The notes beneath the pieces were generated by a model, which was not told the DNA's origin, ran no database searches, and saw nothing but the letters and a program-made list of their open reading frames with translations. From contig URPD01000003.1 of NCBI GenBank assembly GCA_900549645.1, positions 1-64,000 on the forward strand: a DNA stretch of 64,000 nt. The letters are read 5' to 3'. Source of the stretch: an uncultured Eubacteriales bacterium (GTDB lineage Bacteria > Bacillota > Clostridia > Oscillospirales > Oscillospiraceae). Below, piece after piece: positions 24,851 through 33,349 of the stretch. Position 1 is the stretch's first letter; the number at the start of each line of letters is the position of its first letter. Both the position numbers and the translations under genes were made by a program.

Positions 24851-25284
24851 AAGTAGCTGTCGCATACAACAACGGTCAGATAGGCGAGCATTTCGGCCAC
24901 GCCGAGTGCTTCGCGATATACGATTACCAGGACACAAATGTCGACTCCTGCGTTAAAAAGCTCATCGACTGCTCTGACCGGCACGGTCATCAGGCGATGG
25001 CCGACCTCATGCGCGAGAACGACGTTGACGCGGTCATTGTCAGCCAGATGGGCGATGAAGCGCGCGCCCTGCTGCTGAGCGCAGGCATCGTGCCCGTTCT
25101 GGGCTACTGCGGCGGCGCGGATATGGCCGCCGACATGCTCGTGAGCGGTCTGCTGTCCATCTCCCCCGAATTCGACGGCGGCGGTTGCGGCGGTGGCTGC
25201 GGCGGTTGCGGTGGTGGCTGCGGCGGCGGATGCGGCAGTTCCGACGACGGCGGATGCGGATGCGGTGGAAGCTGCGGCTGCTGA
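24847..25284 (+). CDS. NifX/NifB-like (dinitrogenase Fe-Mo cofactor) domain with Cys/Gly-rich tail
   Basis: 145 residues. Residues 1-~110 are the small alpha/beta domain seen in NifX, NafY and NifB C-termini (MKVAVAYNNGQIGEHFGHAECF). The last ~35 residues consist almost only of Gly and Cys, with twelve or so Cys in GGGCGG-type units. No nif structural genes are present, so a role in Fe-S or metal-cluster storage or transfer with the overlapping Mrp ATPase is more likely than nitrogen fixation. Confidence 0.88.
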   Translation: MKVAVAYNNGQIGEHFGHAECFAIYDYQDTNVDSCVKKLIDCSDRHGHQAMADLMRENDVDAVIVSQMGDEARALLLSAGIVPVLGYCGGADMAADMLVSGLLSISPEFDGGGCGGGCGGCGGGCGGGCGSSDDGGCGCGGSCGC

Positions 25285-25300
25285 TTTAACCGAACGCGAT

Positions 25301-25345
25301 ATTCCCCCGAAGCAGAGCAACGCTTTGCTTCGGGGGAATTTTTGC
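25301..25345 (+). terminator. Terminator after the NifX-like gene
   Basis: Stem CCCCCGAAGCA/TGCTTCGGGGG-type with a short loop, followed by AATTTTTG. It faces the minus-strand gene at 25348. Confidence 0.85.
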
Positions 25346-25347
25346 GT

Positions 25348-25716
25348 CTAGATGTGTCCTGTGAGCATGAGGAGCGTCAGCGTCAGGAGCACCGCCGCCG
25401 CGGCCGCGGTAAGCATCGGGACGATCTGCGGCCTCGCCCGTCTCGGCGGCAGATGCTCAGACGCGTACTTCCCTGCCGCCTCGCGCGCACAGCGCAGAAG
25501 CTCTGTCTGGCTCTTTCCGGGCGTGTGCAGATAATCGTCGCTGACAATGAACACCGCCTGCTCAAAGACGCGCGGGTCGGGCGACGGAACAACTATCACG
25601 CGCCGCGCCGTCCCGCGCAGAGGCTCCATAGGCTGTGCGCCGTCCGGAGACGCAAACAACGCGTCTCTGAACGCCCTGCCCAGATCGGCGAGCCGCCAGC
25701 GCAGTCCCGGCCTCAT
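25348..25716 (-). CDS. Conserved hypothetical protein with C-terminal membrane anchor, linked to spoIIE
   Basis: 122 residues. The middle (RVIVVPSPDPRVFEQAVFIV) looks like a small alpha/beta unit, and the last ~22 residues form one membrane helix (VPMLTAAAAAVLLTLTLLML), giving a tail-anchored protein. It overlaps the spoIIE stop by four bases, so it is probably co-expressed in sporulation. I do not recognise a named family. Confidence 0.7.
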   Translation of the reverse strand: MRPGLRWRLADLGRAFRDALFASPDGAQPMEPLRGTARRVIVVPSPDPRVFEQAVFIVSDDYLHTPGKSQTELLRCAREAAGKYASEHLPPRRARPQIVPMLTAAAAAVLLTLTLLMLTGHI

Positions 25717-28037
25717 ACGCGCTCCTCCACGCGCACCGTCACGACCGTCATGTCGTCCTCCGCGCCGTACTGCTGCTCGGCCTCCTTAAGCGTGGCCTTC
25801 GCAAGCGACTTCATGTCCGCGCCGCTCTTCTGGAGCAGCGTTTTCAGCCAGCCGTCGTCATCGTCTACTATCACGCCGTCCGAGGCGATGACCGCCGTCG
25901 AGCCGGGGCGCAGTCTCATTCTCACGAGATCGGGCGCTTCCCCGTCGCCGAGGTTCAGCCCCGCGGCCAGCGTCTCACCCTTTATCCGACGGATGCGCCC
26001 GCTGTTCATCACGTATGACGGTGCGGCGCCGTATTTATAAAAGCAGGTCTCGCCGGAGAAGAGGTCGACGCACATGAGATCGACCGTGGCGTAGCCCCAG
26101 CTGTCGTCCCCGCCGCGTAGGAGCATGACGGAGTTGAGAAGCTTCATGGCGACGGCGGGATCTGCGCCGGAGCGCAGGAACTTTTCGAGTATGCCGACTA
26201 TCTCCGCGCTCTCCTTGGCTGCCTCGCTGCCGGTGCCCATTCCGTCGGAGAGGATGACGCAGAGCACGCCGGAGTCGGTTTTGAAGTAGCTGCCGCGGTC
26301 TCCGCTCACCTTCTCCCCGCGCTTTTTCAGCGCCGCGATGCCGACGGACACCGCCAGCGGCTCCGCCTCAAGCAGCGTCATGCATGAGCAGCCGTCCGGA
26401 AGCTCGTTCGGCAGGCACAGCCGTACCCCGACAACCGCCGACAGCTTTTCGAGCCAGTCTTCAAGCCCGGTCAGAGGACTCAGCCGCCCGCTCTCGATGC
26501 TGACGCGCAGTCGGCCGCGCCCGTCGCGGTAGACAGCGGTCTCGGCGTCGATGTCCAGACTCTTCAGGTAGCGCTGCAGCCTGCGCTCAGCCAAGGGATC
26601 CGCGCCGTTTACGCTGCCCAGCTCTGCCGCGATGCGCCCAAGCATGGCGGCCATGTCCTGATACTGCCCCCACGCCGCACTGCGGTTTTCGGACAGCTTC
26701 GCCTGAAGCTGCCTCCGGTACGCCATCGCGCGCAGTTCTCCGTTCACCGCCGCGACAAATGGCATCAGACTCACGCACTTTTCGCGGAAGAAGCCCGGAA
26801 AGTCGGTGTTTTCAAGGCTTCCATGCTCCTGCATGGCGCGTGAGGCATCGTTCATGGCCGACAGCGTATCGACGTAATCCGCGTTCCAGCAACGGTTTTT
26901 GAACTTGCATTTGACGCAGACCTGATCCGCAGCGCGGTCAAATATCCGCGCGATATTCTCGTCGTTATACGGCTCCTCGATATTCCGCCGCACGACTTCG
27001 AACAGCTCCGCGTACGCATCGCCCAGCTCGCGCACATGCCCGGCGACATAGCGGCGCAGATTCGTCTCGCCGCTGCCGCGCTCCATGCGCTGGAGTATCA
27101 CGCCCGCGTGGGTAAGCAGCTGTGTCGGCAGCAGCACGAACACCACCGCCGCGCAGAAGCATTCCAGCAGCGCGCCGAGATATCTGTCCGAATCCCACGC
27201 GCAGATCACCGCGATCGCGTTCGCAACCAGAAACGACAGTGTGAAGAGTATCCGCCCGTGCTTGCCGAACACGCCGGCGAGCAGCCCCGAAAACGCGAAC
27301 ACCATCGTATAAAACGGTGCACCGCCGTGCGAAATGTCCATGGCGATGCCCATAACAGTGCCGACGGCAGCGCCGGTCAGCATCCCGCCCTGCATGGCCG
27401 AGGCCATCACCAGCAGCAGCGCCGCCCAGCGGCCGACCGACACGAGGCCGAACAGCTCTATCCGCCCCACCGCTATCAGCATGCAGGCGGCAGCGATGAG
27501 CAGCGCGGCGCTGTGGCGCAGTTCATCCGTCTCGCTCCTGCGCGGCGCGGTCGAAAGCGCCTCGCGGAAAAAGTAGCAGCCGCCGAAAGCGAGCGATGTC
27601 TCAAGCACGAGCTTCGCCGCGAGGGGTATCTCGTCGGGCTTTGCGGAGAAGCTGCCCAGAAATCCGGTCAGCGCCATGACCAGCCCCGCGACCGCGGGCA
27701 TGAACAGGCCGCGTTTATAAAACTCCAGCTCCTGAAACACGAAGCCCACGGTGTACACCAGCACGGCGGCAGCGATGTAGCGTATCCCCCAGTCGATGCC
27801 GCCGCTCAGCAGATAGCCCAGCGCCACCCCCGCAAGCGCGAATACGCCCTTGACGCCCGGTCCCGCAGCGGCCACGAAGGCCATCCCGAACGGCGCGCCC
27901 GATGCCAGCACCCGCGCGCAGGCCGTCACGAAGCCTGCCAGCATATATCCGCCGCAGTGCAGCGCCGTGCCGAAGCGCGGGTCAAGCTTGCCTCGCGGTA
28001 TCCGTCCGGCAAACAGTTTTCCTCCCTCAGTTGCCAT
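25713..28037 (-). CDS. spoIIE: Stage II sporulation protein E (PP2C phosphatase)
   Basis: 774 residues. About ten membrane helices fill the first ~330 residues, followed by a central regulatory domain with a CxxC..C pattern (VCVKCKFKNRCW, ~395) and a C-terminal PPM phosphatase (ILSDGMGTGSEAAKES, then SDGVIVDDDD and GAEDDMTVVTVR). SpoIIE activates sigma-F in the forespore by dephosphorylating SpoIIAA and helps place the septum. AGGAGG precedes the ATG. Length is near the ~800 usual. Confidence 0.95.
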   Translation of the reverse strand: MATEGGKLFAGRIPRGKLDPRFGTALHCGGYMLAGFVTACARVLASGAPFGMAFVAAAGPGVKGVFALAGVALGYLLSGGIDWGIRYIAAAVLVYTVGFVFQELEFYKRGLFMPAVAGLVMALTGFLGSFSAKPDEIPLAAKLVLETSLAFGGCYFFREALSTAPRRSETDELRHSAALLIAAACMLIAVGRIELFGLVSVGRWAALLLVMASAMQGGMLTGAAVGTVMGIAMDISHGGAPFYTMVFAFSGLLAGVFGKHGRILFTLSFLVANAIAVICAWDSDRYLGALLECFCAAVVFVLLPTQLLTHAGVILQRMERGSGETNLRRYVAGHVRELGDAYAELFEVVRRNIEEPYNDENIARIFDRAADQVCVKCKFKNRCWNADYVDTLSAMNDASRAMQEHGSLENTDFPGFFREKCVSLMPFVAAVNGELRAMAYRRQLQAKLSENRSAAWGQYQDMAAMLGRIAAELGSVNGADPLAERRLQRYLKSLDIDAETAVYRDGRGRLRVSIESGRLSPLTGLEDWLEKLSAVVGVRLCLPNELPDGCSCMTLLEAEPLAVSVGIAALKKRGEKVSGDRGSYFKTDSGVLCVILSDGMGTGSEAAKESAEIVGILEKFLRSGADPAVAMKLLNSVMLLRGGDDSWGYATVDLMCVDLFSGETCFYKYGAAPSYVMNSGRIRRIKGETLAAGLNLGDGEAPDLVRMRLRPGSTAVIASDGVIVDDDDGWLKTLLQKSGADMKSLAKATLKEAEQQYGAEDDMTVVTVRVEERV

Positions 28038-28054
28038 ATGTAGTCCTCCTAAGT

Positions 28055-28087
28055 TTACATAATTGTAAGTTTATTATAATTATGTAA
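28055..28087 (-). promoter_or_regulatory. Palindrome in the spoIIE upstream region
   Basis: Perfect 10-bp inverted repeat TTACATAATT/AATTATGTAA with a 13-base A/T-rich centre, just upstream of the spoIIE ribosome site. It may be an operator or a small transcript structure. Confidence 0.45.
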
Positions 28088-28175
28088 TTCTACGAAGGCC
28101 GTCATATAGCGCTGTAACATTTTAGTTTATACAACAAGAAAATAAAGGAAAATAGTTCCGGCTCCCCTGTGCGCG

Positions 28176-28214
28176 AAAAAATTCCGGTCGGCTGATATTC
28201 TCAGCCGCCCGGAT
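28176..28214 (-). terminator. Terminator after the glycosyltransferase at 28220
   Basis: Stem with ATCCGG/CCGGAAT ends and GCGGCTGA/TCAGCCG core, followed on the minus strand by ATTTTTTC. Confidence 0.8.
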
Positions 28215-28219
28215 GCGGT

Positions 28220-29452
28220 TTACTTTATACTCATTATCTGACGCACTGTGCATGCGCGGCGATGGGATATCGGCTTCCATCCTGGAGAGACGAAGAGCGA
28301 CACGACGACTATCGGGAGATAGGTCAGCATGAACAGCGGGAAGGTGAACGCGTACAGAACCTTTTTGAAGCTTGTGCAGTGTATTTGCCGCCACTCGCTG
28401 ATTGTTGTTATCGCGCCGAGCGCGAACAGCGTGAGGTAGAGGTTAGCCACCAACTGTGCGACAGACAGCATCAGACCGGACAAATCGCCGCCCGCGAGGA
28501 AGGTCTGGAGCGCTGCCGCGACGTTCACCACGATGCTCACACAGCTGAGCACCGCCGCCGGCATGATGTTCATCGCCATGTCATAGCAGGAGAAGCTGCC
28601 GCCGAACATGCCCTTCATCAGGTCAAGCCCGTAACAGCCGAACACCTGCAAATAGCCCCTCGACCAGCGGAGCCGCTGCCGCCACGACTGGCGGAAATCC
28701 GTGGGCTGCTCGTCATACAGCACCGCCTCCCGGCAATAGCCGATCTTCTCGCCGTGCACCACGTTGTCGATCGTAAACTCGATGTCCTCGGTGAGCAGGA
28801 AGAAGTGCCACGAGCCGATGCGGTCAAGAATCTCCCGCGTGAACGCGAAGCCCGTGCCGGACACCGCACAGCTGCTGCCGATCGTGTAGCGCGCGCCGTT
28901 GAGATAGCGCGACTCGCGCAGGAACCACAGCGCGTAGCCCGCGGATATCCAGTTGTCGCCGTAGTTTTTGGAGTTGCGGTAACTGGTGGCGATCTTGTAG
29001 CCGTCGGACAGGGTCTGATCCATGTGTCGTATGTAATCCGGCGCGATGACGTTGTCGGCGTCGAGGACGAGGTACGCGTCGTACTCATGCGGGATGTGGC
29101 TGAGCAGGAAATCCAGCGCGTAGCCCTTGCCGATATGCTGTGTGTCGAAGCGTTCAAACACCTGCGCGCCGTGACAGCGCGCCATCTTCGCGGTGCCGTC
29201 GGTGCAGTTGTCAGCGGCGACATATATATCAATAAGCCCAGACGGGTAGTCCTGAGCGTTGATGCTGTCTATAAGCTCTGAGATGACCGCCTCCTCGTTG
29301 CGCGCAGCGATGAGCACGGCGAAGCGGTGCAGCTTAGGCGGCTTGTGCGCGGTGCGTCTCCCCCGCCAGCTTATCGGGATATATATAAACTGGTAAGCAT
29401 AGCATACGAAGAAAACACAGGCTATGATGAAGTTTATCTGTTTTATAGACAT
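28220..29452 (-). CDS. Processive-type glycosyltransferase family 2 membrane protein
   Basis: 410 residues. An N-terminal helix precedes a GT2 domain with AARNEE, LDADN (second metal-binding Asp pair), SGTGFAFTREIL, the catalytic LTEDIEFT and the QRLRWSRG (QxxRW) motif of polysaccharide synthases. Three or four helices close the protein. It resembles N-acetylglucosaminyl or beta-glycan synthases. The start at 29452 is behind AAGGAGG. It stands alone between terminators. Confidence 0.88.
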   Translation of the reverse strand: MSIKQINFIIACVFFVCYAYQFIYIPISWRGRRTAHKPPKLHRFAVLIAARNEEAVISELIDSINAQDYPSGLIDIYVAADNCTDGTAKMARCHGAQVFERFDTQHIGKGYALDFLLSHIPHEYDAYLVLDADNVIAPDYIRHMDQTLSDGYKIATSYRNSKNYGDNWISAGYALWFLRESRYLNGARYTIGSSCAVSGTGFAFTREILDRIGSWHFFLLTEDIEFTIDNVVHGEKIGYCREAVLYDEQPTDFRQSWRQRLRWSRGYLQVFGCYGLDLMKGMFGGSFSCYDMAMNIMPAAVLSCVSIVVNVAAALQTFLAGGDLSGLMLSVAQLVANLYLTLFALGAITTISEWRQIHCTSFKKVLYAFTFPLFMLTYLPIVVVSLFVSPGWKPISHRRACTVRQIMSIK

Positions 29453-29480
29453 ATACTCGCCTCCTTGGTAGTATGGCAAA

Positions 29481-29510
29481 ATTATAGCCCACGACCGCTT
29501 TAAGGAACAA
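29481..29510 (-). promoter_or_regulatory. Probable promoter of the glycosyltransferase gene
   Basis: TTGTTC and TATAAT with an 18-base spacer, directly upstream of the AAGGAGG site. Confidence 0.55.
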
Positions 29511-29540
29511 GCGGCAGGATGTTTAAGTTTTGCTTAAGCC

Positions 29541-29616
29541 CATAATACCCACCGCGCCGCGGCGCTGCCATAGCTTTGCCTTACAAAATCCGCGTTTTGT
29601 CTTACATTTTTGTAAT
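29541..29616 (-). other. Conserved block upstream of the glycosyltransferase (copy 2)
   Basis: Shares with 11489-11564 a TTACAA..TGTAAG hairpin, a 13-base spacer of equal length, an identical 23-base block (29565-29587) and CGGCGCGGT. The gap 29453-29739 otherwise holds promoters. Confidence 0.5.
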
Positions 29617-29678
29617 GTTGCCGGAAATTTTTACAGACTTCACCAGCAATGCAGAACTGGAAATCGGGTTGTTTTTAT

Positions 29679-29686
29679 GCTATACT
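29679..29686 (+). promoter_or_regulatory. Extended -10 promoter for the Mbeg1-like gene
   Basis: TGC-TATACT (extended -10 form); the -35 is weak. Confidence 0.45.
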
Positions 29687-29739
29687 ATTTTGGCAGAAAT
29701 CTTTGAACAGTATTTAAAGCAGAATTAAGAGGAGATTTA

Positions 29740-30834
29740 ATGGCAAATATTTTTGATTACATCGCGTGGCGCGGCGACCTGCGCTTTGACTTCCGCCCCT
29801 TCAACGAGCTGGACGGGCTTGTCCTCTGCCGCATGTCCTATCTGCCCTGCGACGGCATCCTCGGCGAAGAGCCGATGAGCCTGCCGGAGCTTGCGGACGC
29901 GCTCAGCGCGCGTCCGGAAACCGAGGAGCGGCTCATCCGCCCCGACGATATACGGCTTCTCAAGGCGGCAGCCGAAAGCGAGCGCTTCCGCGGGATATAT
30001 GTTTGTAATTATGTAAACCAAATCGAACTTGAAACGCAGACCCAATTCTCCGCGCTGTGCTACATACTTGAGGACGGCAGGCGTTTTGTCGCCTTCCGCG
30101 GCACGGACACGACGCTGGTTGGCTGGAAAGAGGATTTCAACATGGCGTTCATCTGCCCGGTTCCGGCACAGCTGTCGGCGGTGAAGTATCTTGAGCGCAT
30201 CGCGGTCGGCACGGACGGCGCGCTGATGCTGGGCGGGCACTCCAAGGGCGGCAACCTCGCGGTGTATGCCGGCGCGTTCTGCTCCGACGCGGTTCAGCAG
30301 CGGATCGAGCTTGTATATAATTTCGACGGCCCCGGCTTTGACCAGAAGATACTCGACCAGCCGGGCTACGAGGCGATATGCCCGCGTGTGCGCACCTTTG
30401 TCCCGCAGTCGTCAGTGGTCGGGATGCTGCTTGGGCACGAGGAACAGTACACGGTCGTGCACAGTCAGGAGACCGGGCTGACCCAGCACAACATTTACAC
30501 ATGGGACGTTGAGCGAGAGAGTCTGAGCTATCTCGACACGGTGACGCAGGGCAGCCGTTTCATTGACCGGACACTCAAGGACTGGCTCGCGGGGATGAGC
30601 GTGGAGCAGCGCGCGGTGCTGGTCGACACCGTGTATGAGGTCATGCAGCAGACCGGCGCGCGCACGGTTCCGGAGCTGAAGGCCAATTGGTTCGGCAGTA
30701 CGCGGGCGATGATCCGCGCGGCCGGAGCTTTGAGCGAGGACGATCGCCGCAGTGTCATGCGGATGCTGCGCCTGCTCATGCAGAGCGCCATCGGCGAGCT
30801 GTCCGGCGCGGATAAAGAAACCGCAAAAGCGTGA
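29740..30834 (+). CDS. Mbeg1-like (DUF2974) alpha/beta hydrolase
   Basis: 364 residues of the lipase-like DUF2974 family. The nucleophile elbow GHSKGGNLAVY (Ser ~168) and the preceding AFRGTD strand are lipase class 3 features; NFDGPGFD follows. It has no signal peptide, so it is probably cytoplasmic. GAGGAG lies before the ATG. Substrate is unknown. A perfect terminator follows. Confidence 0.85.
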   Translation: MANIFDYIAWRGDLRFDFRPFNELDGLVLCRMSYLPCDGILGEEPMSLPELADALSARPETEERLIRPDDIRLLKAAAESERFRGIYVCNYVNQIELETQTQFSALCYILEDGRRFVAFRGTDTTLVGWKEDFNMAFICPVPAQLSAVKYLERIAVGTDGALMLGGHSKGGNLAVYAGAFCSDAVQQRIELVYNFDGPGFDQKILDQPGYEAICPRVRTFVPQSSVVGMLLGHEEQYTVVHSQETGLTQHNIYTWDVERESLSYLDTVTQGSRFIDRTLKDWLAGMSVEQRAVLVDTVYEVMQQTGARTVPELKANWFGSTRAMIRAAGALSEDDRRSVMRMLRLLMQSAIGELSGADKETAKA

Positions 30835-30837
30835 AAA

Positions 30838-30869
30838 AAACACCGGAATGAAAATTCCGGTGTTTTTTA
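30838..30869 (+). terminator. Terminator after the Mbeg1-like gene
   Basis: Stem AAACACCGGAAT/ATTCCGGTGTTT, loop GAAA, then a T-run. Confidence 0.92.
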
Positions 30870-30882
30870 TTATCTGTGTTTA

Positions 30883-31156
30883 GTATCAGTTGACGAGGGC
30901 AGACACGCCTGACAGTGCGTCTTTCCGGCGCTTTTTGCTCTTTTCGTCTTGAAGGGCGGCAGCCCGTCTGCGTCTCAAAAAGCAAAAATCACTCGAAAAT
31001 CCATCCCTGTCAGGTGCGAAGCAGTTTTGACGGAGCAGAAATGTGGCCAGACGATGAAAAGGCCGCAGAGAATACTTGCTGTATTGTCAAGGGCTTTGAA
31101 GAAGTATGGACGCATTTCTGCCCGTCAAAACCGTGTTTGCCCTTATCAACTGATAC
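30883..31156. mobile_element. MITE-like element with 25-bp terminal inverted repeats and TA flanks
   Basis: Ends 30883-30907 and 31132-31156 are inverted repeats matching at 22 of 25 positions (both begin GTATCAGTTGA). TA dinucleotides flank both sides (30881-30882, 31157-31158), the target duplication of IS630/Tc1-mariner elements. Inside are an 8-bp inverted repeat (CCTGACAG 30908-30915 / CTGTCAGG 31007-31014) and a ~19-bp one (31024-31043 / 31112-31131), so the RNA would fold into a branched structure. No transposase is encoded. It fills the gap 30870-31155. Confidence 0.75.
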
Positions 31157-32199
31157 TATCCCTCGTACTTGATGTTCTCGTAGAGGAAGTCGTGCAGGAT
31201 CTTGGAGTTAGTCTCAAAGTCGACCGCGAACAAGGAGCGCCCCTCCATGCCCAGCATTCCGCCGTAAGACCCCGGAACCGGGATCGTCATCTGGTCGAAC
31301 TCGACGCCGAGGAAGTTGGGCGCGTAGCTCATAAGCTTCACAAGCTCAAGCTTCGTCAGATTCGTTCTGACCATGGGCAGGATGGTGTCAATAAGATTAT
31401 TGAGCGTTGCGACGTCCGCGTTCTTCACGCCGTCGGCACATGCCTGAATAACGGTGCGCTGGCGCTTGATTCTCGACCAGTCGCTGTCGATGGAGCGGAG
31501 ACGGCAATAGCTCAATGCGGCGGTTCCGTCAAGATGGAAAACGCTGTCGCCAAGCGGAGTCACCGTGCCGTCGATGTTCGGATACTCCGCGCCGGTGAGC
31601 GGGACGTCAACGCCGCCGAGCACATCAACGATTGCCTTGAGCGCCGTGAAATTGACGCGCATGTAGCGCTCAACGTCCAGATTGAAGCAGGTCTGGACTT
31701 CCTTGACCATCAGCTCCGCCCCGCCGTAACGGAAGCAGTGCGTAAGCCAGTCGTACTGCCCCTCATACTCGCCTTCGAGAATGGGGACGCCCATGCCGCG
31801 CTCAAGACTGACCAGCTTCGCGGTGCTGTCCTTGAGGTTGAGGCTGAGAACCATTATTGCGTCGGCTCTGGCCGCGTCCGAGAAGTCGTATGTACGCTCG
31901 TCGGTACCGAGAAGGAGGATATTGAAAACTTCCTTTTCCTTTGTAATTTCGCCAGACGGCAGTTCAGAGGGAGCGCGCTCCTCAAGTCCGGAAATATCAA
32001 CTAGATCCCCTTCGTCGGCATCATCGTCCGCCGAAGAGCTTACCGGCGTGAAGGTCGTATCGGGGGTGTCATATTTGACAAGATCAAGCTTGCTGTTTAT
32101 AAAGAGAACCGCAGCGATTATTACCACAGCAAATATCGCTAGGACGGATAAAAGCAGCCTCGCCCAAAGGGGCATCTTGCGGCGCTTTTTGGAATGCAT
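31156..32199 (-). CDS. LytR-CpsA-Psr (LCP) family ligase
   Basis: 347 residues: a basic N-terminus, one membrane helix (~12-34), a linker, then the LCP domain with LLGTDER, RADAIMVLSLN, the catalytic-region Arg in VSLERGMGVPI (LCP proteins usually read SIPRD here), and RLRSIDSDWSRIKRQRTVI. LCP proteins transfer glycan polymers from lipid carriers to peptidoglycan. Its TAG stop is made of the TA flank and the first base of the MITE, so its C-terminus may have been set by that insertion. Confidence 0.88.
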   Translation of the reverse strand: MHSKKRRKMPLWARLLLSVLAIFAVVIIAAVLFINSKLDLVKYDTPDTTFTPVSSSADDDADEGDLVDISGLEERAPSELPSGEITKEKEVFNILLLGTDERTYDFSDAARADAIMVLSLNLKDSTAKLVSLERGMGVPILEGEYEGQYDWLTHCFRYGGAELMVKEVQTCFNLDVERYMRVNFTALKAIVDVLGGVDVPLTGAEYPNIDGTVTPLGDSVFHLDGTAALSYCRLRSIDSDWSRIKRQRTVIQACADGVKNADVATLNNLIDTILPMVRTNLTKLELVKLMSYAPNFLGVEFDQMTIPVPGSYGGMLGMEGRSLFAVDFETNSKILHDFLYENIKYEG

Positions 32200-32279
32200 A
32201 CTGTGTATCTACCTCCTTATGTTATTAAATTTATTCTATCACATTTTGGCAAATTATGCAATAACATGCCACGGCATTG

Positions 32280-32414
32280 TCACTCCGCAGGGCTGAAGCT
32301 GTCCTTCCCCGCGCCGCAAAGCTCGCATGCGAAGTCGGCGGGAAGGTCTTCAAATTTCACGCCGGTTTCTTCCTCGTCGTAGACCCAGCCGCAAAGCTCA
32401 CAAATATATTTCAT
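32280..32414 (-). CDS. Short rubredoxin
   Basis: 44 residues with both iron-binding pairs, CELCGW and CELCGAG, and the VYDEEE and KFEDLPADF elements. The loop between them is about nine residues shorter than in classic rubredoxin (no PxxGI.PGT stretch). It is an electron carrier, probably for peroxide or oxygen reduction with flavoproteins such as FprA. GTGAGGT precedes the ATG. Confidence 0.9.
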   Translation of the reverse strand: MKYICELCGWVYDEEETGVKFEDLPADFACELCGAGKDSFSPAE

Positions 32415-32483
32415 AGCTGACCTCACTTTCTGTGCTCACACATCCACGGACTCAATTTACAGCAGCGGGAAAAAAAGGTCAAG

Positions 32484-32522
32484 AAAAAAGTCGCCAATGC
32501 GATGCACATTGGCGACTTTTTA
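32484..32522 (-). terminator. Terminator of the rnf operon
   Basis: Stem AAAAAGTCGCCAATG/CATTGGCGACTTTTT with a short loop, after rnfB. Confidence 0.92.
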
Positions 32523-32533
32523 AGAATTGCAGA

Positions 32534-33331
32534 TTACTTGCCGAAGTAATTGATGATGTGACGCGGGCAGATATCCGCACAGTGACCGCACTGGACGCAC
32601 TTCTCGGTATCGACAACGGCGAGGTTATCCACGACCTTGATGGCATCCGCCGGGCATTCGCGCTGGCACTTCATGCAGCCGATGCAGCCGAAGTCGCACA
32701 TCTTCATAACCTTTGCGCCCTTATCATGGTTGCCGCAGGCAGGCATGATCTTCTGGCTCTCAGGAATGAGCTTGATGATGCTCTTGGGGCAGGCGTCGGC
32801 ACATGCACCGCAACCGACGCAGCGGGCACGGTTGACCTTAGCGACGCCGTCGACAATGTGTATCGCGTCGAACTGGCAGGCGCGGGTGCAGTTGCCGAGG
32901 CCGATGCAGGCGAAGGTACAGGTCTTGTTGCTCTTGCCGCCGAAAAGCATGGCGGCGCGGCAATCGACGGGACCGGAGTAGTTGAAGCGCAGCTCAGCGT
33001 GACCGGTAGTGCCGGAGCAGGGCACGAAGGCGACCATTTTCTCAACGTCGCCGCCGGAGACGCCCATGATCTCGGCTATCTTTGCCGCAGCCTCTGCGCC
33101 GCCGGCAACGCACTTGTTGGTGGGTGCTTCGCCTCTGGCGACAGCGGCGGCATAGCCGTCACAGCCGGGGTAGCCGCAGCCGCCGCAGTTTGCGCCGGCC
33201 AGACATGCACGGACTTCCTCCTGCTTGGGGTCGACCTCAACATGGAATATCTTGGACGCATAGGCGAGCAGCGCGCCGAACACAGCGCCGAGCACACCCA
33301 GCACCGCAATGGCGAGAAGAATAGATTTCAT
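32534..33331 (-). CDS. rnfB: Rnf complex subunit B, ferredoxin-type
   Basis: 265 residues. N-terminal membrane helix, a four-Cys Fe-S domain (ANCGGCGYPGCDGY), then further [4Fe-4S] motifs (CVGCGACADACPKS, CIGCMKCQRECPA, CVQCGHCADICP). RnfB accepts electrons from reduced ferredoxin and passes them into the membrane complex. Last gene of rnfCDGEAB. Confidence 0.96.
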   Translation of the reverse strand: MKSILLAIAVLGVLGAVFGALLAYASKIFHVEVDPKQEEVRACLAGANCGGCGYPGCDGYAAAVARGEAPTNKCVAGGAEAAAKIAEIMGVSGGDVEKMVAFVPCSGTTGHAELRFNYSGPVDCRAAMLFGGKSNKTCTFACIGLGNCTRACQFDAIHIVDGVAKVNRARCVGCGACADACPKSIIKLIPESQKIMPACGNHDKGAKVMKMCDFGCIGCMKCQRECPADAIKVVDNLAVVDTEKCVQCGHCADICPRHIINYFGK

Positions 33332-33349
33332 ATCTTTACGCCCTCCCTA

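Noticed and set aside
25140..25284. Simple-repeat artefact in the Gly/Cys tail
   Set aside because: The units vary (GGC/GGT/GGA Gly and TGC Cys codons), the frame is kept to a stop, and such tails occur in related proteins; kept as coding.
30776..30985. Minus-strand frame reading into the MITE-like element
   Set aside because: It crosses the Mbeg1 gene end and a terminator and lacks a ribosome site; it is part of the repeat.
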